Source: Incurvaria masculella (taxonomy: Eukaryota; Arthropoda; Insecta; Lepidoptera; Incurvariidae). From it: a stretch of DNA of 64,000 nt. The position numbers and the translations under genes are program-made. The first letter of the stretch is position 1. Each line of letters starts with the position of its first letter. Location of the stretch: NCBI GenBank assembly GCA_946894095.1, contig OX335653.1:7011001-7075000 (forward strand), in the 5' to 3' direction. Below are positions 1 to 11,446 of this stretch, piece by piece. The notes under the pieces were generated by a model. The model made no database searches. It was given only the letters and a program-made list of their open reading frames with translations, and was not told the DNA's origin.

Positions 1-5
1 TTAAC

Positions 6-44
6 TGCATACTATTCTCACTTTGAATGTGAGAATAGTATGCA
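6..44. repeat. perfect 16 bp inverted repeat, 7 nt loop
   Basis: Arms 6-21 and 29-44 are perfect complements (TGCATACTATTCTCAC and its reverse complement) around the loop TTTGAAT. It lies just upstream of the splice acceptor that ends at 74. It could be the core of a short fold-back element or a structured intron end. Confidence 0.8.
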
Positions 45-74
45 TGTGTTCGAATATGACTTGATTGACAACAG

Positions 75-3000
75 GACATGGAGGTACTATCTAGTACAGC
101 TCATCTATGCCAAAGTGCGGCGCAAATGGCAGCCTCCACGCTGGTGCAGAGCGAAGCGAGCCGCCCCAACTCTATCCTCTTCTCCTGCATCAACAGTGAT
201 CCTGCACAGTGTGAGAACCAGTACGCCAGGTCTGAGTAATTTCTACAATTAAATATCTACATGCTATGAGGGTGGGCAAATTTCTGGGTAAATTGCCGGC
301 AGGTACACATGTCGTATTGCATAGGTGTTAGAAGAAAAATTAAAAAAATAATTTGAATATTGTCCTTGAAATGCTTAGTTTTTTCAAAGAATCTTTTATG
401 CTGTGAACCAAGAAGTCATGGAGTCAATAGATGCACGAAAGCCATAAGAAGGGATTCAAAAGAAGGACCCTGAAAAGAAGAAGAAGAAGATACCTTGTCC
501 ACCACGGAAGAGTAAACTCTAAAACTTGAAAATGGTTTAAAAAAACCCGCTCAGAGACAGATTGCAATTCTGATTGATAAAAGAGAAACAAAAACATTGC
601 CATGCCCCTTTTTTCCCTTTTTGTTTACTTAGAAACAATGAATAGCATTTCAATGAATGTAGTGTTAATTTCATCTTTTGGAACCTAAATAAAGAGTAGA
701 CCCCTTTTCTTACAAGCACCCAGACCTGTTATGTTTATGTTTTCCCTTGGATATTACCGAATTTTAGGCTCCAAAATATGCCTTATTACAAGTATGCCAT
801 ATTGACAGAAGTTTTGTGCTAAATGCCACCTTATCGCAACATGCAAAATGAGGACAATCTGGCATGCGGGGCAAATATCTAAAGTATCCAAAGGGTAATC
901 AATGTGTAGAAGAGGAAGGTTTTTTGACACAGATTCACTCATTAATGATCACCAGACAAGCAGGGAGATTGAATAACACGTACACCGAGTTAATCTACCT
1001 ATACGGTGGTAATATTTTAAGTGTAATCTGAACAATAAATCTTTCGTTTCAGATTAGTAAAATTCATAAAAGAATTAAAACCAGAGTGGATAAGGAAAGA
1101 GCTGCTGGCTCTGCTCTGCCCGCTACTGTGTCATCTGTACCTGGAGATGCTACGAGGTGGGCATGGGAGCTCCGCGCAAATGTTCCTCAAGAGACACTCG
1201 GCGACGCTGCCCCAGAGAGACCTCTCCTATCACCAGCCGGTCGATGGCAATCTACCCTCTGCCCTCTATAGACCAAACAGCTTGGAGCAGCTATTCAATT
1301 CTCTCCAAAATGGCACCATAGACAATGATGCACCAGAGAAAGACTTTATCAATCAAATTCTGGATGATTTGGGCTCTATTTACACTCTTCAAGAGATAGA
1401 GACACGACCTCTATTAGCTGCTTTTAGGTATGTTGCATTGTTTTATTTATTCATGTAAACACTAGCACCTTAAAGCTCATGCTGCTATAGTTTATTAGCC
1501 CGAGTGCACTCATATTGTTTCATGTACATATATTAAATTGTTATCTATTATTTCATTATTTGTTATGATTTTTGTCTATTTGATTTTAAATTTAAAACAT
1601 TGGTGCATTGTTATATTATAGGAATAGGAAAGTGCTTTGTAAAAAAAATATTAAAAAAAATCTTGCTGCTTTGTTAGGTCGGTAACGTTCAGACATGCCT
1701 CATATATCGATCCAAAGTTACGTAAAAATATGCACATTCCTTTCATTTCAGATCCTGCAAATGTGAATTATCGCTGACGCAAGATGCTCTCAACGTGTTA
1801 AAGAAGTACTTGGCTAAGGATGGGCATGTTCTCTTGATGCAAGTTCTTCAAACTTGGTTCCATATTGAAGTCACCAATGAACCCAACTCCAAAGGCAAAA
1901 CTGTGAGTTTAAGGTTTTGTTAATTTGAGCTGTTGTACTATTGTAATAAATCGTAACTACATAGGTATCCTATTAGTAAAATTTCCAGCTGAGGGCTATT
2001 CGTCTTGTTAACTTGCCAACTTAACTAATCAGAGTGAATTTCACAAATTTTCACCCATAAGAGCAGCTATTGTGACATTAACGTACTTATGTTTGGAGCG
2101 AGGCTTCGGTATCGAAGAAGAGGCAAATATAGCATAGATGCAGTAGAAATGCAAGAAAATGCAAAGGTGTGCTCAGATGATTTGGACATGTAAAGTGAAT
2201 AAGTGACGAAAGAATAAAAAAACAGATTTACAGAGAGTTGTATGTTTGTTGTTGTGGTTGCTTTTACCATATTTTTCAATGGTCATCTGAATGCGGTAGG
2301 GACTCAGACCAGCGCCCCAGCAATACTGGTTTACAGCGTAATTGTAGACCCCCTACGGAATTGTAGGAATCCAGTGCAATGTACCACCACTATGATGATA
2401 TGCTTCTCAGTAAGATCTCTAAGAATGGTTAGGTACTTACTATCCGTAATTTTAGAGCATGTATGAAAAGATGTGTCTGTAGAGGGCGCAAAATAATTAT
2501 GTTGCGATCCTACTTTTTGGCGCTCTATCATCTCTGCCTACCCTCTTGGGGAAGTGTCATGATTATGTATTGTTGTTTATTGTTTTTTTATTGTTTATTC
2601 ATCATCCATAGACAGTACACTGCACTCGGATTTGTCATATTTTATCATTTTATCATTAGCCAGTTCGGCAATCCCAGCGAAGAACTGGCAAGAAACTCCG
2701 CTGGTTTTTTTTTTCAACGTCCACTTAGTCTAAGTTTACAAAAGTATAAAGTGCAAACTATTAATATCATATGCAACAGTTTATGACAAATATCAGTTTA
2801 TTTGTAAAGACTATGCCCGCCATCTAACATGTTGCCAATTGGAGCAGGCCAGTCCCCACAAACAGCACCCGTTCACGAGCATCACGCCGGGCTCAGCCAT
2901 CGCCTCTGTCAACCATATTTTAGGGAAAGAGGAGACCCGAACCTAGCGTCGCCGCAAGCAAAGACCTTAAAGCGAGGCACTACTCCAGTGGCAACATGAA

Positions 3001-6000
3001 AAAGTTGTGAAAACTTTGTACGATTTAGTTTTAATACAATTATTTCTGTCATGAACTACTACAGTGACCTCTAAACAAAGAGTCAAAATACATAATACAT
3101 TATTATTCTTACAGCTAAAAAAAATATTTAATATTCACCCTTTAAATGCTACCACCTACAGAAAATTAAGAGTACAATGGTTTGAGAGCAACCTGTATAA
3201 TAATATACGAATAAGATTCCTGTAAGAGATTCTGAACAAAACTTACAATTAAATAATGCTTTACTACAGTTCGGGTGTACAGAGCCCTTGTCATTTTTGA
3301 TACGAAATTGTATCAATTCAATATAATTTTGTTAGTTATTTTATACATTTGTATGCATGTGTGTTGTGACGTAGAAGTTAATCCGAGTACCCCCTGCGTT
3401 GTCTGTTTAACAATAATATAAGGAAAACCGTAATATGGTTCTCCATATTGCATTTCTTCCATATTATGTTATATAATAAATGTTATGATAGGAATCTTAA
3501 ATAGAGAAATTATCTAAAACATAATGATAATGTATAAAAATGGTTGTTTACCCATTAATGATTTCAAATTTCAGGAAGACGATGAACAAGCAGATGATGA
3601 TTTTTTTGAACTGAAGCCAAACTTAAGTGATATTAAACCAGGTCTGTAAATACTCTTTGTATCCTTTAAAAAAATATGCTTAAATACCATTTAACAACCA
3701 ACTTTTCAAAAATAAAATCAAACGCATTAAATCGGCACTATTTCTTTTTAGATCCATTTGCCAAGTGCAACGGACACGTCGATTACATGAGCAGCTATGA
3801 CAAAGAGCTGAGGGAACTCCAAGAATCCATCCGGGCAGTGCGGGAGTCCGTGCCACCGCTCAAACTCTACAAGATATCATCACCAGACTCACAGTATGTA
3901 AACACAAGAGGTTTTCAGTCTTCTGTTATCGTTATAACACTTTTTAGATTAACGTAGTCGTAAAAATATTCAAAACTTACCGCTTTTCACGTGGCAGAAT
4001 TTAGCTAGGTATTTTTTTCATTATTATTTTAACTGATTGAAATATTAATTTTAAAACCTGCCAGCAATATTTTTCAATAAATTTATAGCCAACAAATTTA
4101 ATACTACGTCAGAGAGACAGACAGACATTTTAGGCACACCCGAATGCACTGTTTTATCTATGGAACCCTTACAAGCCCTACTTGCCTAGTATAACTAATC
4201 TAAAATAAAGACATTAGGGATAGCAGAATCATTTACACAATATTAATTCTTAAACCGACCGTGGAAATTAATTTGCTATCATCATGCTGCTGCCATATAA
4301 TTTTCCAACCCTGCGCGGGTTAATTACCTTATTAAAAAAGTTTAAGGAAAACTTTAACTGTTACAGGCTAACTTTAATGCGCTGGACTAAACCGGTTTTT
4401 GTATGTCTAGTCCGGTACTAAACTCGTACTTAGTTTTGACAGGTTCTCTCTGGCTGAGATAAATAATCGTCACTGAAACGAATGCTAACGCAAAGTAGTA
4501 CTTTGTGACGTCAATTGGCATTGCTTTGAGATTTCGTCCATACAAAATGTGCCCTAGGCTGAGATACATAGTCGTAACCGAAACTAAGACTAACGAAAAG
4601 TAGTACTTTGTGACTTCAATTTGACACATTTTGTATGGACGAAATCTCAAAGTAAGGCAAAGTGACGTCACAAAGTACTACTTTTCGTTAGTCTTAGTTT
4701 CTGTTACGACTATTTATCTCATCCAAAGTGACGTCACAAATTACTACTTTCCGTTAGTCTTAGTTTTTGTTACGACTATTTATCTCAGCCTCTGAATGTG
4801 ACTGCTAGTGTTTTACAATGTATATGTTATATTTCATTTTGCAGCCTCATCTGTGGCCGGACCGATTCAAACTGTAGAATGCTATGTGGTGGGTTCAGCA
4901 ATTCTGAACTACGGATATGGAACATTGGCAGAAATAATGTGAAAAAAAAAGTCAGCGGAAACATATCACAAATAGAGCTGGCTTGCAATATCACCCCAGA
5001 CCCACAAGACACAAAAAATGAAATATCGTAAGCATCAGTCCTTGTTTTCCGTTTTATTTTTGTATTTATTTTAATTCTTCTGTGTATAATGCTAGGAGGA
5101 TACATTTAATACATCATGCTGGTAGGGGCAAAGGGGTCCACACAAATGGACCAGCGGCTGCTTGTGTCAATGGCAGAAAGCTAACTAAAAATATATCATT
5201 CGCAATAGGTACATGTCGCATAAATTGCTTCCCGACGAAACTAACTTATTTGCGGGGATGGCACAAAATCAAAGAAAAAAGGAGTGTCCATGATGAGGAG
5301 GATTCAACATGTACACAAAGCAGACAATGCGCATAGTGATTTTTTTTTTATCGTTGAGTAATCCACTTCCAAACTTACTGTATAAAGCACGTGAAATTTT
5401 GAACTTTCGGACCTCATAACTTAGACACCAAACACAATTTTACAATACCAATGGTCATGAAGCATCTAATTACATTAAATAAAGTTTTATAGAGTATAAT
5501 TTTGTATCTCCTACAAGAAATATGCGCATGATCTTTCTACATTTGTATGTTTTCAATATGATCCCAAAACCAGAAACGCAATGAACATTATACAAATGGT
5601 TGTTACATGTAATGTATCATTGTTTTTAAATTGTCGTGTTTGTTTTTTAAAGAAATGTACCTAATCCTGGAGGAACTCATGTATTTATTATCGAGATGAT
5701 ACAACTAACAGAGTTTATTTTTTCTTATGAATGAAAGTTATCAAATTAATAGTGTTTTATTTCAATGTATTCCCTTCCTCAAAAAATCATTTTAAGGCTA
5801 TAAAAATATCTATTGAACACAAAGATTAAGCTCAATAATGCAAATGTTGTTCTTTGAATCCAAGCTTGGCTTAGTGGAGAAACACTTAGGCTGAGATAAA
5901 TAGTCGTAACAGAAACTAAGACTAACGAAAAGTAGTACTTTGTGATGTCTTTTCTGCACACTTTGTATGAATGATATCTCAAAGCAATGCAAAGTGTCGT

Positions 6001-9000
6001 CACAAAGTACTACTATTCGTTAGGCTTAGTTTCTGTTAAGACTATCTCAGCCTTAGATCTTTTCTACTACTATTCTGCAATACAAATATATTTTTTTATT
6101 GATTTAACATAAAATGTGTGCACATAGCGACTGCAGTGAAGGTGTGGTGTTGCGCGGGCACGCGGGACCGGTGCAGGCGTGCGCTTTCCTCGAGCCGGAG
6201 GGTATCCTGCTGTCCTGCTCGCACGACAACACCATGCGCGCCTGGCGTCTCGACGACTACTCCTGCGCCGCCATCTACAGGTACCTTAATGTTACGTTAA
6301 GAGGTTCAACTGCAGCCAATGTGTTGTGCAAATCTTGGATTGGAAGTAAGTTATGGATTGACTCCTGGAGGAAGTAATTAGTGCCGCTTCAGTGAACAGC
6401 TTCAAAAACAGACTTGACATTTATACAAACAATCACAAACTTACATGAATAAAAAAAAACAAGTGCACCCCCCCAGTTACCAACTTAGATGTACATGCAT
6501 TAGCTTTAAGGTCGGCCCGTAAGCATCAGAAAATTTCGCCTCCCATACAAACGTAGTTTACTAATCATTTGAAAACCACTGTTCCAACTTACTTGACATT
6601 TGGTATCTAATATTAGGCTACAAATATCTGTGTCTGCCTGTCTTTGTTTTTTCGGTAAATGTATTCTGGGTCAAACCACAGAGAAAACTAAATTCGTATT
6701 AAGAATTTCTTTTTGCTTTCATTTCATTCGGTTTGAATTTACCAAAAAAACAAAAGCTTGCAGACACAGATATTTGTTACCTGATATTAGGTACTAAATA
6801 TGAATTTAATTGGAATAGCGGTTTCCAAATGATTAGTAAACTACGTTTGTATGGGGAGCATAGCTTACGGGCCGTTCTTAAGCTGCTAGTGTATCGAGAC
6901 AATAATATTAATAATAATAATTTAGCTCAAAAAACTTTGAACGGTATGTGCAGCAGTACCAGCAGAAGAAGTCCCTTTCGCTGACTCAAAAAAGAATTCT
7001 GTTCTTGTTGCTCCACTTCGCTAAGGTGGTATACAGACTCAATCGACAAGATGTGGCAAATTTCACTTGATTACTAATAAAAAATTCGAGTATTGCTCCA
7101 GACCTTTCCACCTGATTCTGTCCAGCAAACGGAAAGAATACGACGAGAGTAGCAAGCGTTTCTGCTCAAACACCACTTTTATGTGATGCTTTGAAATATT
7201 CTAGAATTAAAATTGTATAATATTTTCACATTTTCCCATGATTAACAACCTTCATGTGCATCATACTTTTGCAGAGGCCACAACTACCCAATATGGTGCA
7301 TGGACGTCTCAAAGGGAGGAGTTTATATAGTCACTGGATCTCACGACCGGACGGCGAAGCTCTGGTCACTGGACAGAACATTTCCACTCAGGATATTTGC
7401 TGGTCATATCTTGGACGTCAATGTAAGCAATGCTATCATAGATATTTGTTGGTCTGTATCATGTTAAGAGAAGCGGCTGGAATTGTCAATGATCCATCAC
7501 AAAGTCATATCTAGCAATCCTAGACTAAAACACCGACACCCGTTTTCCTGCAATCCATCTTAAATTAATTCCTTATTAGAAACATCAGCAGAATTTGTAT
7601 GAAAATATTATGAAACATGTAAAACTATTTTTGTGGACTCACTACGAGTCGTTTATTCTATGCGAGTCGTAAGAGAGGGAGACAGCGTGTGGGAGTCTGC
7701 AAGGTTGACTGAATACACCACCTCACTTGGTGATAAGTCATGCAGTCAAGCAGTTCGCTTTGTTCCTGCGTGTATCCCGAGGTGTATCTAGTAGCAAGGA
7801 CGGATAGTAGCGGTCAAAAGAGGAGGACTGCTTGGGAATAAGGCATCGACATGATGGCCTGGGAGAGCTGGTAAAACGGGTGCTCCGCTGCCTGCCCACT
7901 GCCCAACTTATAGGCCCATCTGTGACTAACCAGCAGAAATGGTTGCCCCATCACTCAGTGCAGATTTTCTGGGTTCGCCGTCTTGCCGATGATTGACAGG
8001 ACTGCCGGAATTTCGGTGACCGCTATGGGGGACCGAGAGTTCGTCCATCAATCTTGCTGACAACTCCACAGGCAGATGGTGACGGCTTTGAATTTAAATG
8101 ACAAGTCAATGAAAGAAAAAAGTGTAACGTTGAGGGGTGTAAAGGCAGGTTAAATCTGTTTGTTATGAATAACTGAATATATTTAAAACTAGTCATGTGA
8201 TTCTAATTTACTTATTCATTCATGTTTACAGTGTGTTCAGTTCCACCCGAACATCGCGTATGTGGCGACGGGCGGTGCAGACAAGTGTGTGCGCATGTGG
8301 TGTGTCGGTTCGGGACGCGCCGTGAGACTGTTGCACGGCCACCGCGCGCCCATTCACGCTCTCGCCTTCTCTCCCGATGGCCGCTACCTCGCCAGCGCAG
8401 GTAACACAAATGCATGTGCGCGAGAGGTGTGTCCTAAGTCCTAAACGAAACTCTGCATCAGTCATATCATGCCTGCTATTAATTAAAGAAATCAAAGCAA
8501 TGTACCAATCTAGTCACAGTTTGTTTTCTAGGCCGTGCAAGCCACGAGACATCCACAGACATGCTAAAACACCTCCCGTAGCTGCTGTGGTCTACGTGAC
8601 ATTTGCGAAATGGACTAGACATTAACCCTACCACCTAGTAAGTAAGGAAGGGGAACTACAGTTTTACGTGGAATCCAAACCACGTCCAGCCTCAACGGTC
8701 GAAAACGGTCACCCATCTAGAACCCAACTACGCTCAGAGCTGCTTCACCAAGTTTATCGAACCGCAAGGCGTCGCGTCGCATTACCTAGGCTACCGAGGC
8801 TGACATCTCACTTAACGGTTTTACCGGTATCTTCTTCTTCTTCAGCCTTTTGCTTTCCACTGCTGGACGTAGGCCTCCCCCAGACTTCGCTAAGTTGTGC
8901 TGTTTCCTGTATTTCTTCGCCAGTTGTCACCTGCTGTCTGACGTATAACCAACGCGCTGGCTGGTATCTCACCAGTATACCGAAGATTATACATTTCTGC

Positions 9001-10128
9001 GTAGGCGAGGACAAGAAGATAAAGATCTGGGACCTGACGGCCGGCAGTTGCCTGCACGAGTACCGCGGCCACCACTCGCGCGTGACCTCGCTCGCGTGGG
9101 CGGCGGCGGGCGGCGCGCCCTCCCCCGCGCCGTCGCCTGCGCGCTCCCCGCCCCGCGCCGTCGCGCCCGACGCCTCCGCGCCGGCGCTTTGCTCCGCCAG
9201 CATGGACGCCACTGTCAAGATATGGGACTGCCAGCCCAAGAATAGGTCGGTAGCTTCATTCATTGATAGCTCGATAAATACTGCGAAAGGTTTTTTATAT
9301 GTTGTGATATAAATGAGCTCACAACTCGACTTTCATGATTGGTGACCGAACAATGCGATCAGCGCGAGCGTTCCGTCTCAGTTTCAACTTCGGAAAAAAA
9401 ACTTTCGTATGGCTGTCCGTCTGTTCTCCTCTACAGGTCGCATTACTCACCCGATTCTCGTGAAATTTTCTAAGCAGGTTCGATAATTATATAGTTAATT
9501 TTTTTGTCGATTCAGGATTTGAAATATGTAAATTTTTGTTTTGTTACAAGACCAAATTTAGGGCCGATTTTTCAATCTTCAGATAGTAGTAACGATCTGA
9601 TAGCAATATTTACTTATGCCAAAGGATATATATTCACTACCGTATGATTATACCTCCTATCGCTATTTTCTTAATGTAATTTTGCTAATAAATATAAGGG
9701 CTTACTAGAGCGGATGGATAAGCAGCGGCGTAAATAAATTCGTCAAATAGTTATCGGACTGATTTATCAGACTATTGAAAATTGGGCCTTAAAGGCTTTA
9801 AAGCTTTTTTAATCAATTTAGGTGAACATTTTATTCAGTTATAAGGTATGAAAAGACAGACTCGCGAGATGTACAGCTCAGAGTTCGACTAGTTTAGATA
9901 CTTTAGCAACCTCCCACTTACGATAACTGCCCCCAGCGCCTCTTTTGGTTATGAAGAAATGTAACTTCCGAACCACATGACATTCACAGCTGCTAAATAT
10001 TACATTATTTTAACAGATCCGTGTCGAGCCAAGAAGTGCTATCGTCCACTTACAATACCCAGTGTTCGTACCTTGTAGACGTACAATCGCAAGCTCACTG
10101 GGTGGCGGCCGTCGGCGCCAAGAGGTGA
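75..10128 (+). CDS. TAF5L: TAF5L / wda, WD40 subunit of the SAGA histone acetyltransferase complex (5' end outside window)
   Basis: Structural subunit of the nuclear co-activator SAGA (TAF5L in humans, will decrease acetylation in flies). Exons read from splice signals: 75-229, 1053-1427, 1752-1902, 3575-3641, 3752-3893, 4845-5027, 6128-6280, 7275-7422, 8232-8400, 9005-9245, 10017-10128 (TGA). Every phase agrees and the total is 1896 nt, giving 631 residues. The first roughly 190 residues form the TAF5-type N-terminal domain (LVQSEA, QYARLVKFI, HLYLEML, FLKRHSATL). WD repeats follow: LRGHAGPVQACAF, GHNYPIWCMDVS, TGSHDRTAKLWSLDRTFPLR, FHPNIAYVATGGADK, FSPDGRYLASAGEDKKIKIW, SASMDATVKIWD. The SHDRTA..LWS.DRT.PLR and SAGED blocks fit TAF5L better than TAF5. 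An Ala/Pro-rich insert lies between the last two blades (about 9100-9190). The first residues must lie upstream, because human TAF5L has about 40 more before this point. No convincing AATAAA was found close after the stop. Confidence 0.93.
2455..2575 (+). mobile_element. RTE-type LINE 3' end fragment
   Basis: GCATGTATGAAAAGATG and, further on, CATCTCTGCCTACCC followed by a TGATTATGTATTG tail. This is the non-coding 3' end often left by lepidopteran RTE-like LINEs. A related copy lies at 49188-49310. It sits in a TAF5L intron. The assignment rests on the recalled consensus. Confidence 0.5.
4452..4790. mobile_element. composite MITE with GGCTGAGATAAATA ends
   Basis: Begins GGCTGAGATAAATAATCG and ends in the inverse, CGACTATTTATCTCAGCC, flanked by TCT on both sides. 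Inside are further copies of the same subterminal block (CTAAGACTAACGAAAAGTAG with GTACTTTGTGACGTC) in both orientations. It looks like one MITE inserted in, or recombined with, another. It lies in the TAF5L intron before 4845. See also 5889-6052. Confidence 0.75.
5230..5560. mobile_element. degenerate copy of the TTAA MITE family (GGTGGCCC ends)
   Basis: Shares several blocks with the intact copies at 24617-25161 and 39903-40444: ATGAGGAGGATTCAACATGT, GACAATGCGCATAGTG, CTTTCGGACCTCATAA and GCGCATGATCTTTC. The ends are eroded. It lies in a TAF5L intron. Confidence 0.6.
5889..6052. mobile_element. 164 bp MITE, TTA target duplication
   Basis: Terminal inverted repeats GGCTGAGATA and TATCTCAGCC. 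Perfect TTA duplications lie at 5886-5888 and 6053-6055. The halves are near-complementary throughout (CTAAGACTAACGAAAAGTAG against ACTACTATTCGTTAGGCTTAG). A three-base TWA duplication is the hallmark of PIF/Harbinger elements. It ends 75 bp before the TAF5L exon at 6128. Confidence 0.8.
6375..6945 (+). mobile_element. LINE 3' end, interrupted by a MITE
   Basis: Codes for a typical LINE C-terminus (FSEQLQKQTDIYTNNHKLT-like, degraded), then the 3' tail ACAAGTGCACCCCC, GTTACCAACTTAGATGTACA, GCATTAGCTTTAAG and, after the MITE at 6510-6877, CTGCTAGTGTATCGAGACAA and an ATA-rich end. The uninterrupted homologue is at 15660-15835. Confidence 0.7.
6510..6877. mobile_element. 368 bp piggyBac-type MITE with TTAA duplication
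   Basis: Flanked by TTAA at 6506-6509 and 6878-6881. The ends are GGTCGGCCCGTAAGC and GCTTACGGGCCGTTC, inverted repeats. The internal halves also mirror each other (ACAGATATTTGT blocks, GTTTACTAATCATTTGAAAA against CAAATGATTAGTAAAC). It has inserted in the LINE tail described above. A second copy is at 19684-20038. Confidence 0.85.
7640..8060 (-). mobile_element. probable retroelement fragment in TAF5L intron
   Basis: A GC-richer block between AT-rich intron flanks. Read on the minus strand it ends GACTCGCATAGAATAAACG, which resembles LINE 3' termini. No intact ORF was seen. The assignment is tentative. Confidence 0.3.
8622..8790 (-). mobile_element. 5S rRNA-derived SINE, partial
   Basis: On the minus strand this reads GAAGCAGCTCTGAGCG, GTTGGGTTCTAGATGGGTGACCG in short blocks, matching the 3' half of insect 5S rRNA (TTAAGCAACATCGGGC and the C-box GGATGGGTGACCG). 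It then enters a body, CCGTTGAGGCTGG, shared with 13738-14060 and 23290-23635. It lies in a TAF5L intron. Confidence 0.6.
8835..8990 (+). repeat. dispersed lepidopteran repeat (CTGCTGGACGTAGGCC block)
   Basis: Contains CTGCTGGACGTAGGCCTCCC, a motif that is very common in lepidopteran genomes as part of an interspersed element. It lies directly before the TAF5L exon at 9005. Confidence 0.45.
9320..9560. repeat. interspersed repeat, also at 28920-29060 inverted
   Basis: Blocks CGCGAGCGTTCCGTCTC, TTTCGTATGGCTGTCC and GATTCTCGTGAAATTTTCT recur in inverse orientation at 28920-29060. The family is unknown. Confidence 0.45.
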
Positions 10129-11229
10129 TAAGTCGCAGGCGGGCGATCGGCCCCGCGACATCAGGACGAAATCTCACCCACCACCGGATCTACCGTGCGC
10201 TGCCGGAAAACTCTGTCTCCCGACTGGTTGTGATTATGAAGTTTAAGTGGATGTTACCAGCATTTGTGTGGTGTTGCCTGACCAAGTCAACATTTCCGGG
10301 AAGAAGAAATTCCTAGGAGTCTGTGTGTGTGTCTTACTATGACCAACTCGATTAGATACGATTCGGGACAATGCCGGGTGATCACCTGCCGAGGTAGTAG
10401 CCTGTCGTGATCACTGCTCACACGAGGTCATTGCGACCTTTAGCGTAATTTTGTAAATAAGTACCTTCCGGGTGGACGCTGACTGTTATACTCTGCGAGA
10501 TACTCCCATGCATGATTTTCATCCTGCGGTTTTGTACCTGAATTTAAACGCAACTGCCACTCAATTAGTCATGCGATGTGAACTCCAGTGGAGCGTTTGT
10601 GTAAATAGCTTTGTATTTATTGAATGTGATTATTTTTAAGACGAGGACTGTTTATTGTAAGTTTCATAATTGAATGTATTTTACTGGATAGGTGTACATA
10701 TGAGTTGTTAAGGCGAAGATAAAAATGAGCCAAACATGAACAATTGAAAAGTGTGATGTACAATCCCTGGCCAAAATGTTACGTGCACTAAATGGTTGCA
10801 AAAATTCTGGAAAAGGAGAATGCCACATTTCGGCCACATTTGTGACACATAATAGTGTGTCACAATTGAATGTATCAGAAAACATTGTTTGAAATGAGTT
10901 TTTTTTTTAAACTACCCTAAATTAACTCTTTTTACTCCTATATGAAAGCCTTTACCCCCATGTTGATTAGAAGATTTCGACCAATCTGTTATCTGGCAAT
11001 TCGTTTCAACATACCCTTAGCGTTATGGGCGCTCCAGCAAAGAGCCTTCTCTGTATCCCATACAAAAGAGAAAGAAAGGTTGCACACTCGAAATAATACT
11101 ACAGACAAATCACTAGAACTATCACTAATTCTTCCTGGTCATATTGCATAGTCATATGGCATAGTCATAAATTCATTGGCTTTATTGCTGTGGAATTAAG
11201 AGGACAACGTCCATTAGTCAATAAGAACA

Positions 11230-11446
11230 AAGAGCAGTGTGAAGTGGACTCCGTTTAGTGCAGCTCCGACCTTCCAGGTTACAACTCTGGGTACACATAC
11301 GGATTATTGGTGTCGACCTGACACGTGACCAGAACTATAGACGCCATATCGAGGACAAAGCCAAGCTCCTGGCCGGCCGGCATGGTTTGCGCAGCCCCCC
11401 TGAAAGTTCGAAAGCCCATGGGCGTCGTCAGGCACCTCTTATCTGA
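11230..11446 (+). pseudogene. reverse transcriptase fragment of a LINE
   Basis: The open frame from 11258 contains IRIIGVDLTRDQNYRRHIED, the YLGV..D..L.YR.HI region found after the catalytic core of non-LTR reverse transcriptases. It then enters PPESSKAHGRRQAPLI, which recurs on the minus strand at 37830-37925. It is short and isolated. Confidence 0.55.

Noticed and set aside
8668..9312. 214-codon open frame across the TAF5L exon at 9005
   Set aside because: Only 9005-9245 matches the WD40 protein; the rest is intronic repeat sequence that happens to be open.
75..10128. TAF5 (TFIID) rather than TAF5L
   Set aside because: The SHDRTA..LWSLDRTFPLRIFAGH and SAGEDKKIKIWDL blocks, the short spacer before the WD repeats and the C-terminus fit TAF5L/wda better.
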